The notes below the pieces were generated by a model. The model worked only from the letters and a program-made list of their open reading frames with translations, was not told the DNA's origin and made no database searches. A DNA stretch of 64,000 bases, taken from Shinisaurus crocodilurus. Lineage: Eukaryota; Chordata; Lepidosauria; Squamata; Shinisauridae. Below, piece after piece: positions 1 to 11,059 of this stretch. Each line of letters starts with the position of its first letter. Within the stretch, counting starts at the first letter, position 1. The stretch is taken from positions 110,111,858 to 110,175,857 of the forward strand of contig CM037877.1 of assembly GCA_021292165.1 (NCBI GenBank). The letters run 5' to 3'. Made by a program: the position numbers and the translations under genes.

Positions 1-1437
1 TGGTGAATGCCTCCCTCGAGGAGGGAGTGATGCCATCAGCCCTCAAGGAGGCAGTAATAAGACCGCTTCTAAAGAAGCCCTCCTTGGATCCCCAGGATCT
101 AAACAACTTCCGCCCAGTCTCCAATTTACCATTTCTGGGCAAGGTGATCGAGCGGGTGGTGGGTGCTCAGTTGAAGGCACACTTGGATGAAGCCGATTAT
201 TTGGATCCGTGCCAGTCGGGCTTCAGGCCTGGACATGGGATGGAGACGGCCTTGGTCAGCCTTGGTGGATGATATGAGGAGGGCCTTGGATAGGGGCGAA
301 TGCTCCTTTCTAGTCCTCCTCGATCTCTCAGCGGCTTTTGATACTGTTGACCACGGTATCCTCCTGGACCGCCTGGAGGGGTTGGGCATGGGAGGCACTG
401 TATTGCAGTGGTTCCGGTCCTTCCTCTCTGGAAGGTATCAGAGGGTAGTTCTCGGGGAGGAGGCTTCGGACCCTCGGGCGCTCACTTGTGGGGTGCCGCA
501 GGGTTCCATCCTCTCCCCGATGTTATTCAACATCTACCTAAAGCCGCTGGGAGCTATCATCAGGAGGTTTGGGGTGTGGTGTCATCAGTATGCGGATGAC
601 ACGCAGCTCTACCTCTGTTTCAAGTCCTCACCAAGGTTGGCCGTTGAGACCCTGTCCAAGTGCCTGGAGTCAGTGGGTGGCTGGATGGGAAGGAACATGC
701 TGAAGCTGAACCCCGACAAGACCGAGGTACTTCTGGTGGGGGAAAAGGGGAGGTTAGGGGATGTTGACCTGGTGCTGAATGGGGTACATCTACCCCTGAA
801 GGACCAGGTCCGCAGCTTGGGGGTCATTCTAGACTCCCAGCTGTCCATGGAGGCTCAGGTGTCAGCTGTGAGCCAGGCGGCGCTGTATCAACTCCATCTG
901 ATATGGCAGCTGCGCCCCTACCTTCCTAATCACCTGCTCCCATCAGTGGTTCATGCCTTGGTCTCCTCTCGCCTAGACTACTGTAATATGCTCTACGTGG
1001 GGTTACCTTTGAAGACGGTTCGGAAGCTACAACTGGTACAGAACGCGGCGGCTCGCCTGGTTAAAGGCAGCCGCCGGCGGGATCACATCACTCCAGTGCT
1101 CAAGGAGTTGCACTGGATACCAGTTGCTTGCCGAGCCGAATTCAAGGTGTTGGTTTTGACCTTTAAAAGCCTATACGGCTCCGGTCCAGTTTATCTCAAG
1201 GAGCGTCTCCAGCAACACCAAGTAGGCCGCTCAACAAGATCTGCCACAGACGGCCTTCTCCTTGTCCCTTCAGCCAGAGCAGCTAGACTGGTGGGGACGA
1301 GGAAGAGGGCCTTTTCTGTGGCAGCCCCCATACTGTGGAACTCTCTCCCTAGTGACCTCCGCCATGCCCCCTCTCTGCTGAGCTTCCGCCGCTCATTAAA
1401 AACCTGGCTGTTCAGGCGGGAATATGGGGTGGGTTAA
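1..1437 (+). pseudogene. L2 reverse transcriptase, one-base frameshift
   Basis: Encodes the reverse transcriptase and C-terminal region of an L2 ORF2, which copies LINE RNA at the nicked target. The first part (about 1-262) reads in frame 3 and includes [16 protein letters not shown]. From about 245 to 1437 the protein continues in frame 1 with LLDLSAAFDTVDH, CGVPQGSILSPMLFNIYLKP and the catalytic YADD at 589-600. The switch falls in a run of G and T near 262-268, where one extra base explains it. No other stop interrupts either part. The C terminus has the usual LVQNAAARL, LHWIPV and WNSLP blocks of L2. With a single lesion this is a fairly young copy. The endonuclease domain would lie upstream of the window. 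Confidence 0.88.
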
Positions 1438-1593
1438 GATTTTTAAAAAATTTAATACTGTTTTAAATGTATTTTATCTTGTTTTAAATGTATTTTATCT
1501 TGTTAAATTTATTTTATTTTGTACATCGCCCAGGGTGGCCGGTTGCCGGCCAGATGGGCGATTGATAAATGTGAATAAATAAATAAATAAATA
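1..1593 (+). mobile_element. L2-type LINE, 3' part (enters from outside the window)
   Basis: The window opens inside the reverse transcriptase of a non-LTR retrotransposon. The coding part stops at 1437. A short AT-rich 3' UTR follows, ending in a GC-rich hairpin-like stretch (about 1525-1563) and an (AATA)n tail at about 1574-1593. The protein blocks, the order of motifs and the short tandem tail match the L2 branch of LINEs common in reptiles. Related but more decayed pieces recur at 3.3, 15.9, 19.6, 40.9, 44-46.9 and 50-51 kb. The 5' end lies outside the window, so total length is unknown. Confidence 0.88.
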
Positions 1594-2130
1594 ATGGGAT
1601 TTTGTGATAAAAATTCTTTCAGAATTCTGGACATTTTTTAGAGTAGTGCTAAATTTCCTGAAATAATAATCACCAGTTCATATCAATATATATGCATCAC
1701 AATATTTCTTTGCTAGAATACATGAGGATTTTTAAAATGTATGTTAAAGTGCCTCTATGTGAATTCTTACCCTTCTAAATGGTGGGTGATTTCTTACTAG
1801 GTATGATATTTCTTCTTTTCTTTTTCCATTGGGTTTCTCATTTTCAATTTCATGTTTGCCTGATCAGAGTTGGAGGCATAGGCAACTATTTGGAGGTTTG
1901 CTGGGAGTTATAGGACTTTTTTTGGTCTAAACCTACATAGGATTGCACCCTCAAGCTCCAGAATACCAGGAAATTACAGCTAGGGATGTGTGAGGAATTC
2001 AATAGATAGGTGTGAAAATCCAACGGACTTTCTCAACTCAGCCCCACAGATTCCGTTCTGACGCGAGTCAAGCCAGTTTTGGGTTTGTAAATGGGCCGTG
2101 ATTTGTGTAATTTATTTTTTTTAAGCTGGG
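1594..2130. other. AT-rich interval, nothing recognised
   Basis: No open frame, repeat terminus or RNA gene could be supported. The sequence from about 1981 (tagggatgtg) looks like the start of a diverged DNA-transposon-like repeat, but no matching second end was found. Confidence 0.4.
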
Positions 2131-2208
2131 AAATTTGTGCAAAATTCAGGCCTCCACTCCGCAATTTGTGCAAATTGCAGCGTGGAGGCCTGAATTTTGC
2201 ACAAATCT
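2131..2208. repeat. Short foldback (38-bp inverted repeat, 2-bp loop)
   Basis: The left arm 2131-2168 and right arm 2171-2208 are reverse complements with about three or four mismatches. The shared core includes tgcaaaattcaggcctcca. It could be the centre of a decayed MITE. No flanking target duplication was found. Confidence 0.7.
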
Positions 2209-2276
2209 GAAATTAACTGTCAGAAAATTAAAGGTGACCAAGGTGGAGTGTGTACATATACAATGAGAGGAGGATG

Positions 2277-2560
2277 GGTATTAGGGACTAGAGGGGGATG
2301 GAGACCAGGTGTGTGTGTTTTGCCTGTGCTCTGTGTGTGTGAGTGTGTGTGTAATAGAGAGAGAGCTGGTTTGTTTGTTTCAGTATGGTGTGCGTTTTGC
2401 CTCGATTCTTTGTGTGGGTGTGTGGTGTGAGTAGGTGTTTTGTCTGGTGTTTAGGGGTGTGTGTGTAGGGGTGTGGGGGTTGGTGTGGAGGTGGATGGGT
2501 GTTTTGCCGGGGGGGGGGGTTTGGTGTGGGTGGGTGTCTGTGTTCCTCTGAGCATTATCA
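2277..2560. repeat. GT/G-rich low-complexity tract
   Basis: Irregular tgtgtg and gggtgtg motifs with a run of ten or more G near 2510-2519. The open frames across it (about 2197-2430 and 2461-2763) have biased composition and match no family. Confidence 0.6.
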
Positions 2561-3148
2561 GTTTGCTTGTTGTGAAATTGGTATTTTGTTGTTCTCCCAG
2601 GAGGGAAATATGTGATTTGGTATTTGAGGCTCAGAGAACCAACTTCTACCTTGTACTCAGTTTCTTGACCAAGTTACTTGTCTTTCAGCTTCATCAGGTT
2701 ACCTTCTGTGAAATTGGTGCTGCAGCAGAAACAGCTCAGACCCCACCTCTGCCTTGTATTTAGGTTCTTGGGCAAATTACTTTTCTTTTAGTCTCACCAA
2801 TTTGCACTCTGGGAAATGGGTGTTTTGTGACTAGCCATTTTGTGAATGGGCAAGCCCACCCACCATGGCAGACATATTGTGAGTGCCCACGACACTCTCT
2901 CAAAATTCCAAATGTGCCCACTGACCCAATAAGGCAATAGGGACATGGTATGGTAACCTATGCTGTGGCTAGTTCCAGCTTCAGCCATGCCTTGGAGCTG
3001 AATGGCTGTCAGTGGCATAGTGGTGGACCTAAGTCCCAGATTTGTCTGTTCAGTGGAATAGACCCATGGTTCCTATGCACCTGAATCTATCATGCAACTG
3101 GAGCTACCATTCCACGTTACAAGGACCCAACTGCCAAACAGTACCATC

Positions 3149-3235
3149 CACATAGAATACTAGCACTGGAAGGGGCCTTGAAGTTCATCTAGTCTAACCC
3201 CCTGCCACAGGTAGAACATTTTAAAGCATCTTTCC
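3149..3235 (-). mobile_element. CR1 3'-end fragment
   Basis: On the plus strand the order catagaatac, gcactggaaggggcctt, agtctaaccccctgcc is the reversed 3' terminus of a CR1 LINE, as at 21962-22040. It is 5' truncated to under 100 bp and diverged. Confidence 0.75.
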
Positions 3236-3264
3236 TTTTAGCTGATTAAGTTCAATAGAATGGA

Positions 3265-3740
3265 CAGAGAGAACACTGGTTTTGACATTTAAAGCCCTAA
3301 AGGGCCTGGAATCTGGGTACCTTAAGGACCACCTGCTTTCAAATATTCCTTCCCATAAGCGCAGATCAACATCTGAGGCCTGGGTTCAGATTCCTTGACC
3401 TTGCTGGGCAACTACTAGGATCAGAGCCTTTTCTGGCATGACTCTCAGCTTGTGGAATGCTCTTCCTGCAGAAATCTGTCAGGACATAACACTTCATTCT
3501 TTCCAGTGTTTGGTTAAAACTTGGCTATTTAAAAAGATGTTTAGCTAATTTTTTCCCTGATTTGTTATTTTAATGTTGTCCCCTATATAGCTGTTTTATT
3601 ATAATATGTTGTTTATAATTTGATGATTTTATGTTTTTATAATATTATATTATATTATATTATATTATATTTTGTGAGCATCTTGAGTTCACTTGGTGAA
3701 ATAAGGCAGGGTATGAGTCTTATAAATAAAAAAAATGTAG
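3265..3740 (+). mobile_element. L2-type LINE 3' fragment
   Basis: Translated in pieces this shows the L2 C-terminal blocks (LTFKALKGLESGYLKDHL-like, then LWNALPAE-like at about 3450-3470) and an AT-rich 3' UTR with the tail ataaggcagggtatgagtct, taaataaaa. Several frameshifts and stops are present. An (ATATT)n microsatellite has grown in the UTR at about 3638-3672. Confidence 0.75.
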
Positions 3741-3752
3741 GGTAGCATTTTA

Positions 3753-4193
3753 GGGCACAATCCTATGTCCCTCTGACCTTGTCTGGAAGGACATAGGAAC
3801 TGCCATAGAGGGTGCTGCAACCTCAGAAATCTCTTCCGAAGTCACAGCACCTCAGAGTGGCTCCCCCCCCCATACCCAGCATGGTTCTTTCCGTGCCGGA
3901 AAGAAACCGCAGGGAACTGAGCAAGGAAGACCTTGGGGGGGGCATTCCCAGGAGCGGGGAAGGGTGGGGTGAGGCCCCACCGGATTCTGAGGAATCCACA
4001 CGGCGCCTCAGCCTCCCCTCCTCGTTAGGAGAGGGAAAACATCTAGGTGGCTGAAATTGGCCATCTTGATGTTTTTCAGGGTGAGGGGAGTGCAGAGGAT
4101 ATCCTATCCTCCATGCTCCTTCCACCCTGCATAGGATGCCCACAATTCTCTGGGTTCGAAGTGTTGCAGGCACCCTCATAGGATTGTGCTGCC
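3753..4193. mobile_element. Non-autonomous DNA transposon, about 440 bp, copy 1
   Basis: It begins gggcacaatcctatg just after TTA and ends cataggattgtgctgccc, giving imperfect terminal inverted repeats. A second copy of the same length lies at 59720-60160 and shares internal blocks: caacctcagaaa near the left end, cctcagcctcc in the middle, gtgcagagg and ccctgcataggatgcc near the right. No transposase is encoded. The termini match the Harbinger-like palindromes at 8898 and 29313. The right target duplication is not preserved here. Confidence 0.65.
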
Positions 4194-4204
4194 CGTCTAT
4201 AAAA

Positions 4205-4300
4205 AATTGCCTATGGGGAGGGGGGTATAGTGATTTGCCTAAGGCCACCCATGTATACCAGAGTAGAGCTGAGATTAGCTCCTTACACAGTCATTTTCCC
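4205..4300 (-). mobile_element. MIR/CORE-SINE-like fragment
   Basis: The reversed pattern gtgatttgcctaaggccacc, then cagagtagagctgagattag resembles the conserved core of MIR-type SINEs (a tRNA-derived, very old amniote family). It is short and diverged. Confidence 0.5.
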
Positions 4301-4329
4301 AGGTCATCCCCCCATGCCTAGCCATGCAC

Positions 4330-5590
4330 AAACATATTTTGTGTACATTTTGCAAAACAGAATGTACAATATGTAAATATGTCCAATATACTCTTAATTG
4401 CAGAGTTTGAGTTTTGTATTCACTGGGTTTGGGACTACCCTCTTTGGTACACAAATAATTCCAGATTCTTGAGCATAAAATAGAAAGGGTGGTGAAAATA
4501 TGGTGATTGTTCTTATTATGCCATTCAGTAAAACTCTAAAAAAAAAATTCCCTTCTGCAGGAATATATATACAGAAAGGAGGGATGCTGGGAGAGTGACA
4601 TAGGTCTAACACCAGGTGTAAGAAAATCAGCAGCTCTAACTGGAATCTTATGTATGTTCAAAAACTTCCTTACTGATTGGTAATGTATGCAGTTGTATAG
4701 CAAGAAGGTCTCAAGCTTTCCCCTAGAGCATAGACTAGGAGCAATTATGCCTACATCAGTTTGTGTGCATGCATGTGTGACCTGGTGGTTAGTTTCAATA
4801 CTTCTGAGTCATCCTCTGCTGCAGCTGGCTTGCAATACCATGCAAGGAACCATCATCCATCTTAGAAATGAATCCTAAGCACAGAGAGATTTCTCTGGAA
4901 ACCAGAAAAAAAATGTCATTCCAAAACTAGTGGTGCTGTTTATGCTGCAGCAAGAGAGGGAGAATGAAAGAGAGACAGAACGTGTTAAATAATAAGTTGA
5001 CCGATCTCAAACCAGTGTGTTTTCTCCTATAACGTTGTTTAGCATGCAAGGTTTGTCAGTACTCTTCCCATTGCTGGATCCTTGCCAATGTCTGACTGCT
5101 TTCTTGGACTCCAAGAAATCCAGATAATTTGGGCTGCACTTTTAGCTTACAGGATGTTGAATGTCCTGCTTAGAGCTAAGGTCTATTTACAACTAGCAGT
5201 GTACCTATAAAACACTTGTGTCCTGGGGGAACAGTAGTCATCTCTCTCCAGGCAATCTGTTGTTACTTTGGCTATGTAGTCCTGTTTACAGTTAAATGCA
5301 TACGCATCACTTGATCAAGTGGTGACTTGCATGGGAGAAAGGGCCACTGCAAATCAAGTACCACAGGTGGCACTTTACTAATACCCCAAACACAGTGCTT
5401 TTCACTGGACGTTGTTCACATTGGGCTGAGAATCATAATGAAAGATCATCAAGAAATATTCCTGAATGTGTGATATTGCTCCATGTCCTCTTGTATGAGT
5501 CAATTGAAATGTATTTTAGCAGATGCACTCCCTGCCCTAAAGGCACCTCTGGGAGCGTAGAGCAACCGTATTCCTGCTCTTGGTGATGCT
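4330..5590. other. Unique AT-rich sequence, nothing recognised
   Basis: Neither strand shows a frame with recognisable protein blocks, a repeat terminus or an RNA fold. Short open frames at 4394-4612 and 5395-5586 have no family resemblance. Confidence 0.4.
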
Positions 5591-5689
5591 CTCTATAGCA
5601 GTAGATGAATATGTCAGTTTTGGTTTCTCTCAGTTTCTCATTTTTCCTGTCTTAAGTTCAGTTTGTCCTGAACATCAAGTTTTTTTTTT

Positions 5690-5860
5690 CCAGTTTGCAT
5701 GAAATTTTTTGTATACGTTTTTGTGTGCATTTCTCCTAATACATGCATTTCTGTATACAATTTTTCCTAATATAATGCATTTTTAATATCATTGTTACTA
5801 ATATACACATTTTTGTGTGCTTTTTTGTCTAATGTATGCAGTTACTTTCAACACATTTTT
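5690..5860. repeat. Degenerate tandem-like AT repeat
   Basis: Variants of ctaatatatgcatttttgtg recur about five times with unequal spacing (near 5735, 5768, 5800, 5828). It is probably an internal part of an unclassified interspersed repeat that continues to about 5975. Confidence 0.45.
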
Positions 5861-6344
5861 TGATTGGAGAAGAATGGATTTCAAAGGCTAACTGAGTTTC
5901 GGGGGGTATTGAAAGGTACAAAATTAGGCAAGTTTGTATTAAAATGTGAAGCAAATGAATTTCTCCCCCATCTGTAGGCCTCTATAACAGGAAGTCAACT
6001 TCTGTAATATATGGGGCCACTCAATTTTCCAGACACTGGTTTAGGGGCTGGAATTATACAAACCCAATGCATGGCCAGTCAAGCTCTATAATAAAGCTGT
6101 GTCATCACCTGTCCGTAGTGGGTTCACATGTACAGAGCACATGTGTTTGGAAGGTAGGGTCACTGATTTGGAGGGGGAGCTGTGAAATGCATCCTGAAAA
6201 ATCCAGAGGCAGGGCGGTAGTGATCTTCCTTTGATTTTTCAGAATGTACATGATGACACATTTCAGTAGTTAGATTTCATGGAGACTTAATGCATCTTTT
6301 CCTCACAAGTGAAAGTGTGGACATTTTTTTAAAATCACACCATG

Positions 6345-6425
6345 ATTCAAATTTGCTTTGGCACAAGGGACCAGATAAAAACCAGATCTGGCTCACAGGC
6401 CACCAGTTGGTCAGCCCTGCTCTGT
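6345..6425 (-). mobile_element. hAT-like MITE terminus (one end only)
   Basis: Reversed, this reads cagggctgaccaactggtgg, then cctgtgagccagatctgg. That is the CAGGG...CAAC...GGCC terminus seen in hAT MITEs at 18023, 32322 and 49174. The opposite end is not recognisable. Confidence 0.4.
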
Positions 6426-6474
6426 AATGTGAATAATTTGGGATTATGCTGTACATAGTGATGGGCATACAAGG

Positions 6475-6540
6475 ACATGCTTTGCTGCAAGGGGCTGAAC
6501 TGGATGACTTTCAGGATTTTCTAAGCACCGTGCTGAAATT
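6475..6540 (+). mobile_element. Old CR1 3'-end fragment
   Basis: gcaaggggctgaactggatgac followed by a decayed tail corresponds to the 3' terminus of CR1 (consensus form ggggttggactcgatgacc). It is highly diverged. Confidence 0.4.
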
Positions 6541-7162
6541 ATTTGATTATAACAGGGTTGTCAAGAACTCTGCAACATAACTCTGAGCTCAGCTTGTCTA
6601 AATGAGGAGCCCTACGGACATTTAACTATTAGTATGCATTAATTTAAAAGGGCAAACTCAGCTCCAAAGTGTATCTGTTGTATTTCTTAAACATAATACC
6701 ACTCCACTTATACTTGGATTTATTTCAGACAATGTCATTCTAATTAGAGCAATAGGCCAAGGTTAATATTTCCCTCCATAATCGTTAAATGCGTAAAAGT
6801 AATTTTGTCCCTGCTATAACTCCTGGGATGATAGTGATGCCTTTTAATATTACTGTTCATTATTTGTAGCAGCACTGCTTAGATGTCCCAAATGACAGCT
6901 CAGTGCTTAGCTCTGCCATGTACACACACACACCCCTGCAGATTGCAATCACGTGATGTTTTCACATGGGCAATATAAAAGGAAGTTAGAGAAGTTTCCA
7001 TTGTCATTTAAAATTAAAACTAGGGCTGCCAACTGATTTTGTAAAAATTGTTCAATTGCCTGGCTTTTAAATCAATCGATTAATTCAATTTATATAAACT
7101 GTCAGATTACCAAAAGCTCAGTACGGTTGCATTTCAGAAATATTCCATTTAATTTTAATTCA

Positions 7163-7398
7163 TTATTTATTTATTGTTTATTTGTTACATTTATACCCCG
7201 GCTTTCCTTCAAGGAACCCAAGGGGGTATACATAATTCTCCTCCTTCCATTTTATCCTAACAACAATCCCGTGAGGTCTGTTAGGCAGAAAGTCAGTGGC
7301 TGGCCCAAAGTCACCCAGTGAGCTTCATGGCCGAGTGGGGACTAGAACCCAGATCTCCGGAGTCCCAGTCCAACATTTTAACCTCTGCACCACAGTGT
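7163..7398 (-). mobile_element. tRNA-derived SINE with L2-like tail, copy 1
   Basis: Read on the minus strand: a tRNA-like head with a B-box-like gggttctagtcccc, a body with gtgactttgggccagccact, then gttgttaggataaaatgg, and a tail with ggaaagccggggtataaat and A/T-rich repeats. Copies at 27582-27844 and 42091-42312 align throughout. Such SINEs are transcribed by RNA polymerase III and moved in trans by a LINE. Confidence 0.8.
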
Positions 7399-7599
7399 TG
7401 TTAACACAGCAGAACCAAAACATCCTCAGAAATAAACAAGTGTACCCTTAAAACCCAGCCACACTGATTACAATTTTGGCCCCTGTAAATTAATCAATTA
7501 AAACTTTAGATGAGAAATCTACTGATGAAAGTTTGTAGACCTAAACAAAACACTTCATGTGATATTTGCATAGAGGTTTCTGTGATGTTATGTTATGCA

Positions 7600-7774
7600 C
7601 ATGTACTAGGGAATAAACCTCATTGGACACAATAGGGCTTCTTTCTGAATAAACATACGTACATAGGATTGTGCAGTTAACAGTGAAATCCTAAGCATGT
7701 CTATTGAGAAGTAAGTCCCATTGATCTCAGTGAGACTTACTTCTCAGAAAACATGCATAGAATTGCACTGCAAT
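7600..7774. mobile_element. Two adjacent copies of an ~80-bp palindromic MITE
   Basis: 7600-7677 ends acataggattgtgcag. 7680-7774 runs from cagtgaaatcctaagcatg to catagaattgcactg and is nearly self-complementary around cccattgatctcagtgagac, with agaagtaagt / acttacttct arms. Related copies occur at about 9541, 20935, 28312, 31355, 33525, 34478, 49640, 51125 and 55470. Confidence 0.65.
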
Positions 7775-7785
7775 TGGGCAGTATC

Positions 7786-8095
7786 CATCTGTGTCATTCC
7801 GTTAGCACAAATGACATTGAGCTAGCAGATGCTAGGTTCTGAACTATGCACAAGAGAAGAATCCAACTAAAGTTACATTTACGTACAAAGTGTGGTTGTG
7901 CAAGTGGTTGTGCATTATGCTTGTGCAACCTGCTGTGCAACTAGTTGCGCATAACTCTTGTGCAACCAGTTGCACAACTGCTTCTACAACCAGTTGTGCA
8001 AGTGGAGTGGGCAACCACCTGTGCAACAGAAAGATTCAGCAGAGCTCCGCCAATGCTATTTCAGTTTGCGGAACGAGACTGTTGGATACTGCCCA
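7786..8095. mobile_element. MITE with gggcagtatcca termini
   Basis: Starts gggcagtatccatctgtgtc and ends gttggatactgccc, so the ends are inverted. The interior holds a run of tgtgcaac/cagttgtgcaa motifs in both orientations (about 7895-8025). The family resembles 60343-60553, which has the same ends. No target-site duplication is clear. Open frames through this stretch come from the internal repeats. Confidence 0.6.
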
Positions 8096-8099
8096 GTGT

Positions 8100-8890
8100 C
8101 TTGAGGAATGTGCTTGCAAACTATATAAGAAATTTGATTAAAACCATTCACACAACACATCAGCATACCCCCTTCAGTGGCAGCTGCTAATCTGAGTGTT
8201 GTTCCAGTTATGGTGAGGTCAGTAAATTCAGCAGGGAGTTGTGCTGTGTTGCATTGCAAATAACTCAACAAAACCTATAGCCCATAAATGGTGTTAGTAA
8301 CTAGATGCCTAGATTAGTCATATTTTACCTTTCATGCCTGGGCACTTAGAAGCCATTTTTATTTACAACCGGTGAGTGGCTATTTACAAGCTTGTCTCTG
8401 TGCCAAGGTGCTCTTGGAACTTCTGCAGCTCCTTGTCTGATTCAGACAAGGTCTGAGCTCCTATACTCTAAGATTTGAATTAAAGGGAGAAAGAGCAGCA
8501 GCAGCTGCAGTGAGTGATTCCCATTGCTGCAGCATCTGCCAACATTCCCCTTTCAAAGCAACTGTTAAAGGGCATGGAAACCCTAATCTGTATTGAATTT
8601 GGCAATCCTATTCCAGTGCTTCATTGTTCCTATTACAAATTTTGTGGGCTTGGATATAATAGCCTTCTGTCTTTTTTCCTTTTGTGTTCTATTGAGTTAC
8701 TTTCCCCAAACAAAGCATCTCCTATTTCTCATCTGAGTAACATGGCTCTTTCTTTCTGTAAAGAGTCCTCCCCCAAGCGTTTCAAGAACATCATCATCAA
8801 CAACAACAGCAGCAATTTATTTATATAATTTATTCAACAACAACTAATTTATACAGATGTTTCTGTATTGCCTGTTGGCCCTAAAAAGAG
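8100..8890. other. No gene recognised; simple repeats near 8790-8850
   Basis: Unique sequence with a CAT/CAA/CAG trinucleotide-like patch (about 8790-8850) resembling a decayed LINE tail. The open frame at 8514-8828 (104 codons) shows no domain. Confidence 0.4.
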
Positions 8891-8897
8891 CCCCTAA

Positions 8898-8977
8898 GGG
8901 CACAATCCTATGCATGTTTAGACAGGAAAAAGTCCTACAACTCCCAGCATTCCCCAGCCAGCCATAGGACTGCCCCG
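8898..8977. mobile_element. Harbinger-like MITE with TAA target duplication
   Basis: Starts gggcacaatcctatgcatg and ends ataggactgccccg, flanked by TAA at 8895-8897 and 8978-8980. It shares its left 60 bp with the 130-bp palindrome at 29313-29442. It contains ctacaactcccagcattcc. A 3-bp TWA duplication is the hallmark of PIF/Harbinger elements. Confidence 0.6.
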
Positions 8978-9139
8978 TAAGGAGAGTTACAAAACAAAAT
9001 ATAAAAAACAACAACAATAACATCATTATAACTAAGTATTAAAACTTGCACAATGTTGGATTTAACCCTATATTTAATGGGACAATGGTGGAAATTGGAT
9101 TTGTCTGTTATGGGCAGAACATCCATAGCAAAAATGCGC

Positions 9140-10480
9140 TTATTACATCCCAGTTAAAATGTCAAACAAAGAATTAAGTACATGGCAAAAGTTAATGTCT
9201 AATTTAAAAAAAAAAATTAGAAGGATAAAATCATTAATTATGCAAGATGAAAATAAGAGGAGGCTTAGCTGTACCAAGTGTAAAATCTTGGATAAAAAGT
9301 CATTTTCCACAGTATCCAGGATTGAGAAGAAGATTGTTTGAATATACCTTTGCATAATCTATTATGGATTAATAATAATGAAAGATCATTAGCTGCAAAA
9401 TACAACTTTTTAATATTCAATTTTCTCAGGATCTGAGATTAGAATAAGTCTGGCTAAATCACTGTTAGACTCTCTGGTACATGACTTTAAATTTAACAAA
9501 GAAATGTCTAAATTTTACCACTCGGTAAAAGTATTGTATATATAGTGTAATCCTCCACATGTCTTCTCAGAAGTAAACCCCACTGAGTTTAATGGGATTT
9601 ACTCCAAGGTAAATTAAAGAACGAGTAGTCAACAATAGAGTACTGGCTTATAGTGAGATTAAAAATAAATGGGAGGGAGAAAGCCTATTTTGGTCAGACA
9701 TTTTTCAAATTAGACCTTTTTATTAAAGGGATTTAAAAACAGACATTTGAGAGAGAATACACAATTTTGAAAAATGATAATGGACACAGAAAAAACATTT
9801 CTTATCCAGAATCTCATAAAATTTGAGTGCAAAATGGACCAGTTGAAAGACTTTCCGGTAACATCGGCACAAGATGTAGGAGATAATATCCACATGGAAA
9901 CCTGGGAACATTTGCAGACATTTGGAAGAAAAGTCTATCCCCATTGTATGAATATCCGAGAAAACTGCAAAAAAAAAAAAAAAAAAAAAAAAAAAGTGTC
10001 AAGGTGGCGTGTTACACTGATAACAATAAACAAAATTAATACAAATTACAGTCTCTGTTATTGAAAGTGTCTAAAAAGCAGAGGGGATTTTTACCATATG
10101 TGATGGATATCCCCTTTTGCTTAACAATAATGGTTGAAAATAAAATCCTTCATAAAGAAGATATTGGGCTATACCATCATGCATGATGCTCTACTCTTCC
10201 TTCTCACCTATCCAAGAGATCGAATACAAAAAGAGAATCAACAATTGACTAGCTATATGATTGGAGCTGCTAGATTAATATATGCTAAAAATGGGTATTT
10301 ACCTAAGATACCAAATGTAAATTAATGGATAGATACATTTTGGGACTTTGTAGTAATGGCCAAACTGACATACTTAGAAGAATTCAAGAACTCCATCAAA
10401 AATGGGACATGTTTATGAATAATTGGGCACCATGTATTCATTTTTGTAAATGTAATTTATTAATGCAGAGCTCACATTTG
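9140..10480 (+). pseudogene. L1 LINE ORF2 C-terminal region, decayed
   Basis: Fragments of an L1 ORF2 C-terminal region lie in order across shifting frames. KKKIRRIKSLIMQDENKR falls at about 9205-9260. NIRENC falls near 9950-9968, in the region that normally precedes the RWYLTP block. AARLIYAKN, KIPNVN and MAKLTYLEEF lie at about 10265-10390. Many stops and frameshifts are present. A 27-base A run (9969-9995) interrupts the frame and an ~80-bp MITE (about 9541-9612) is inserted. The family assignment rests on these blocks. It is an old, dead copy. Confidence 0.65.
9541..9612. mobile_element. ~80-bp palindromic MITE inside the L1
   Basis: tagtgtaatcctccacatg, then ctcagaagtaaaccccactg and gggatttactccaaggtaaa, match one arm plus centre of the MITE family described at 7680. 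Its position inside L1 coding sequence shows that it inserted later. Confidence 0.5.
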
Positions 10481-10507
10481 CACATTTTTGAACTTTAGAA
10501 CACAGCA

Positions 10508-10590
10508 GGCTGTATCCAATGTTAGTCTAACTTTAATTCCATTCATTTCAATAAGTCTAAGTAGGACTAACGTTGGATACAATCCTGTCT
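10508..10590. mobile_element. Palindromic MITE, ~83 bp
   Basis: gctgtatccaatgttagtct at the left is mirrored by aggactaacgttggatacaa at the right, with an attcatttcaat centre. The ends resemble the gggcagtatcca family rather than the caatcctatgc family. Confidence 0.65.
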
Positions 10591-10639
10591 TTTTAAATAC
10601 TTAAGTTTCTATACAACTCTTTGAATGTACAGTCATGGC

Positions 10640-11055
10640 AGGCTCTCTAGAGCAACCTGCTGGGTGCACCACCAGCCACTGCCACTTCTTTTTACTGTGG
10701 GTCGTGGCGGTGGCCGTACCTACCTAGCCACTTGGCCAGCCGGCTGCTCTCAAATGCTCGGGCAGCCAGCCCACCTGGCCGCCTGCCCACCCACTCACTC
10801 ATGCCTTGTGCCCTAGCCATGGGGCTCCCACAAGAGGTCAGCCGACCTCTCGTGATAGTTCGGTTGACCTCTCGTGAGAGCCCCAGAACTGGGGTACAAG
10901 GCAGGAGCGAGCGGATGGGAAGGAGTGAGCGGCCAGCTGGGTTGGCTGGCTGAGCAAGTGAAGGAGTGGCTGGCCAAGCAGGTAGGCTGGCTGGCTGGCT
11001 GGCTGAGCAAGCAAGCGGGCAGAAGATGACAGCAGTGGCATGGCCCCTCACTTGA
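10640..11055. repeat. GC-rich foldback, about 415 bp
   Basis: The centre near 10835-10885 has ggggctcccacaagaggtca mirrored by tgacctctcgtgagagcccc. Outside it, cagccagcccacctggccgc mirrors gcggccagctgggttggctg, and gccttgtgcc mirrors ggtacaaggc. It is probably a large non-autonomous foldback transposon. A short (GGCT)n patch lies at about 10987-11005. The overlapping frames on both strands are mirror images of low-complexity sequence, not genes. Confidence 0.6.
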
Positions 11056-11059
11056 GGTG

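Noticed and set aside
3812..4248. Opposed frames of 80 and 141 codons
   Set aside because: They fall inside the 440-bp non-autonomous transposon and match no protein family.
7895..8025. A CRISPR-like or regulatory repeat array (tgtgcaac units)
   Set aside because: Units vary in spacing and orientation and lie within a MITE. The genome is a vertebrate one.
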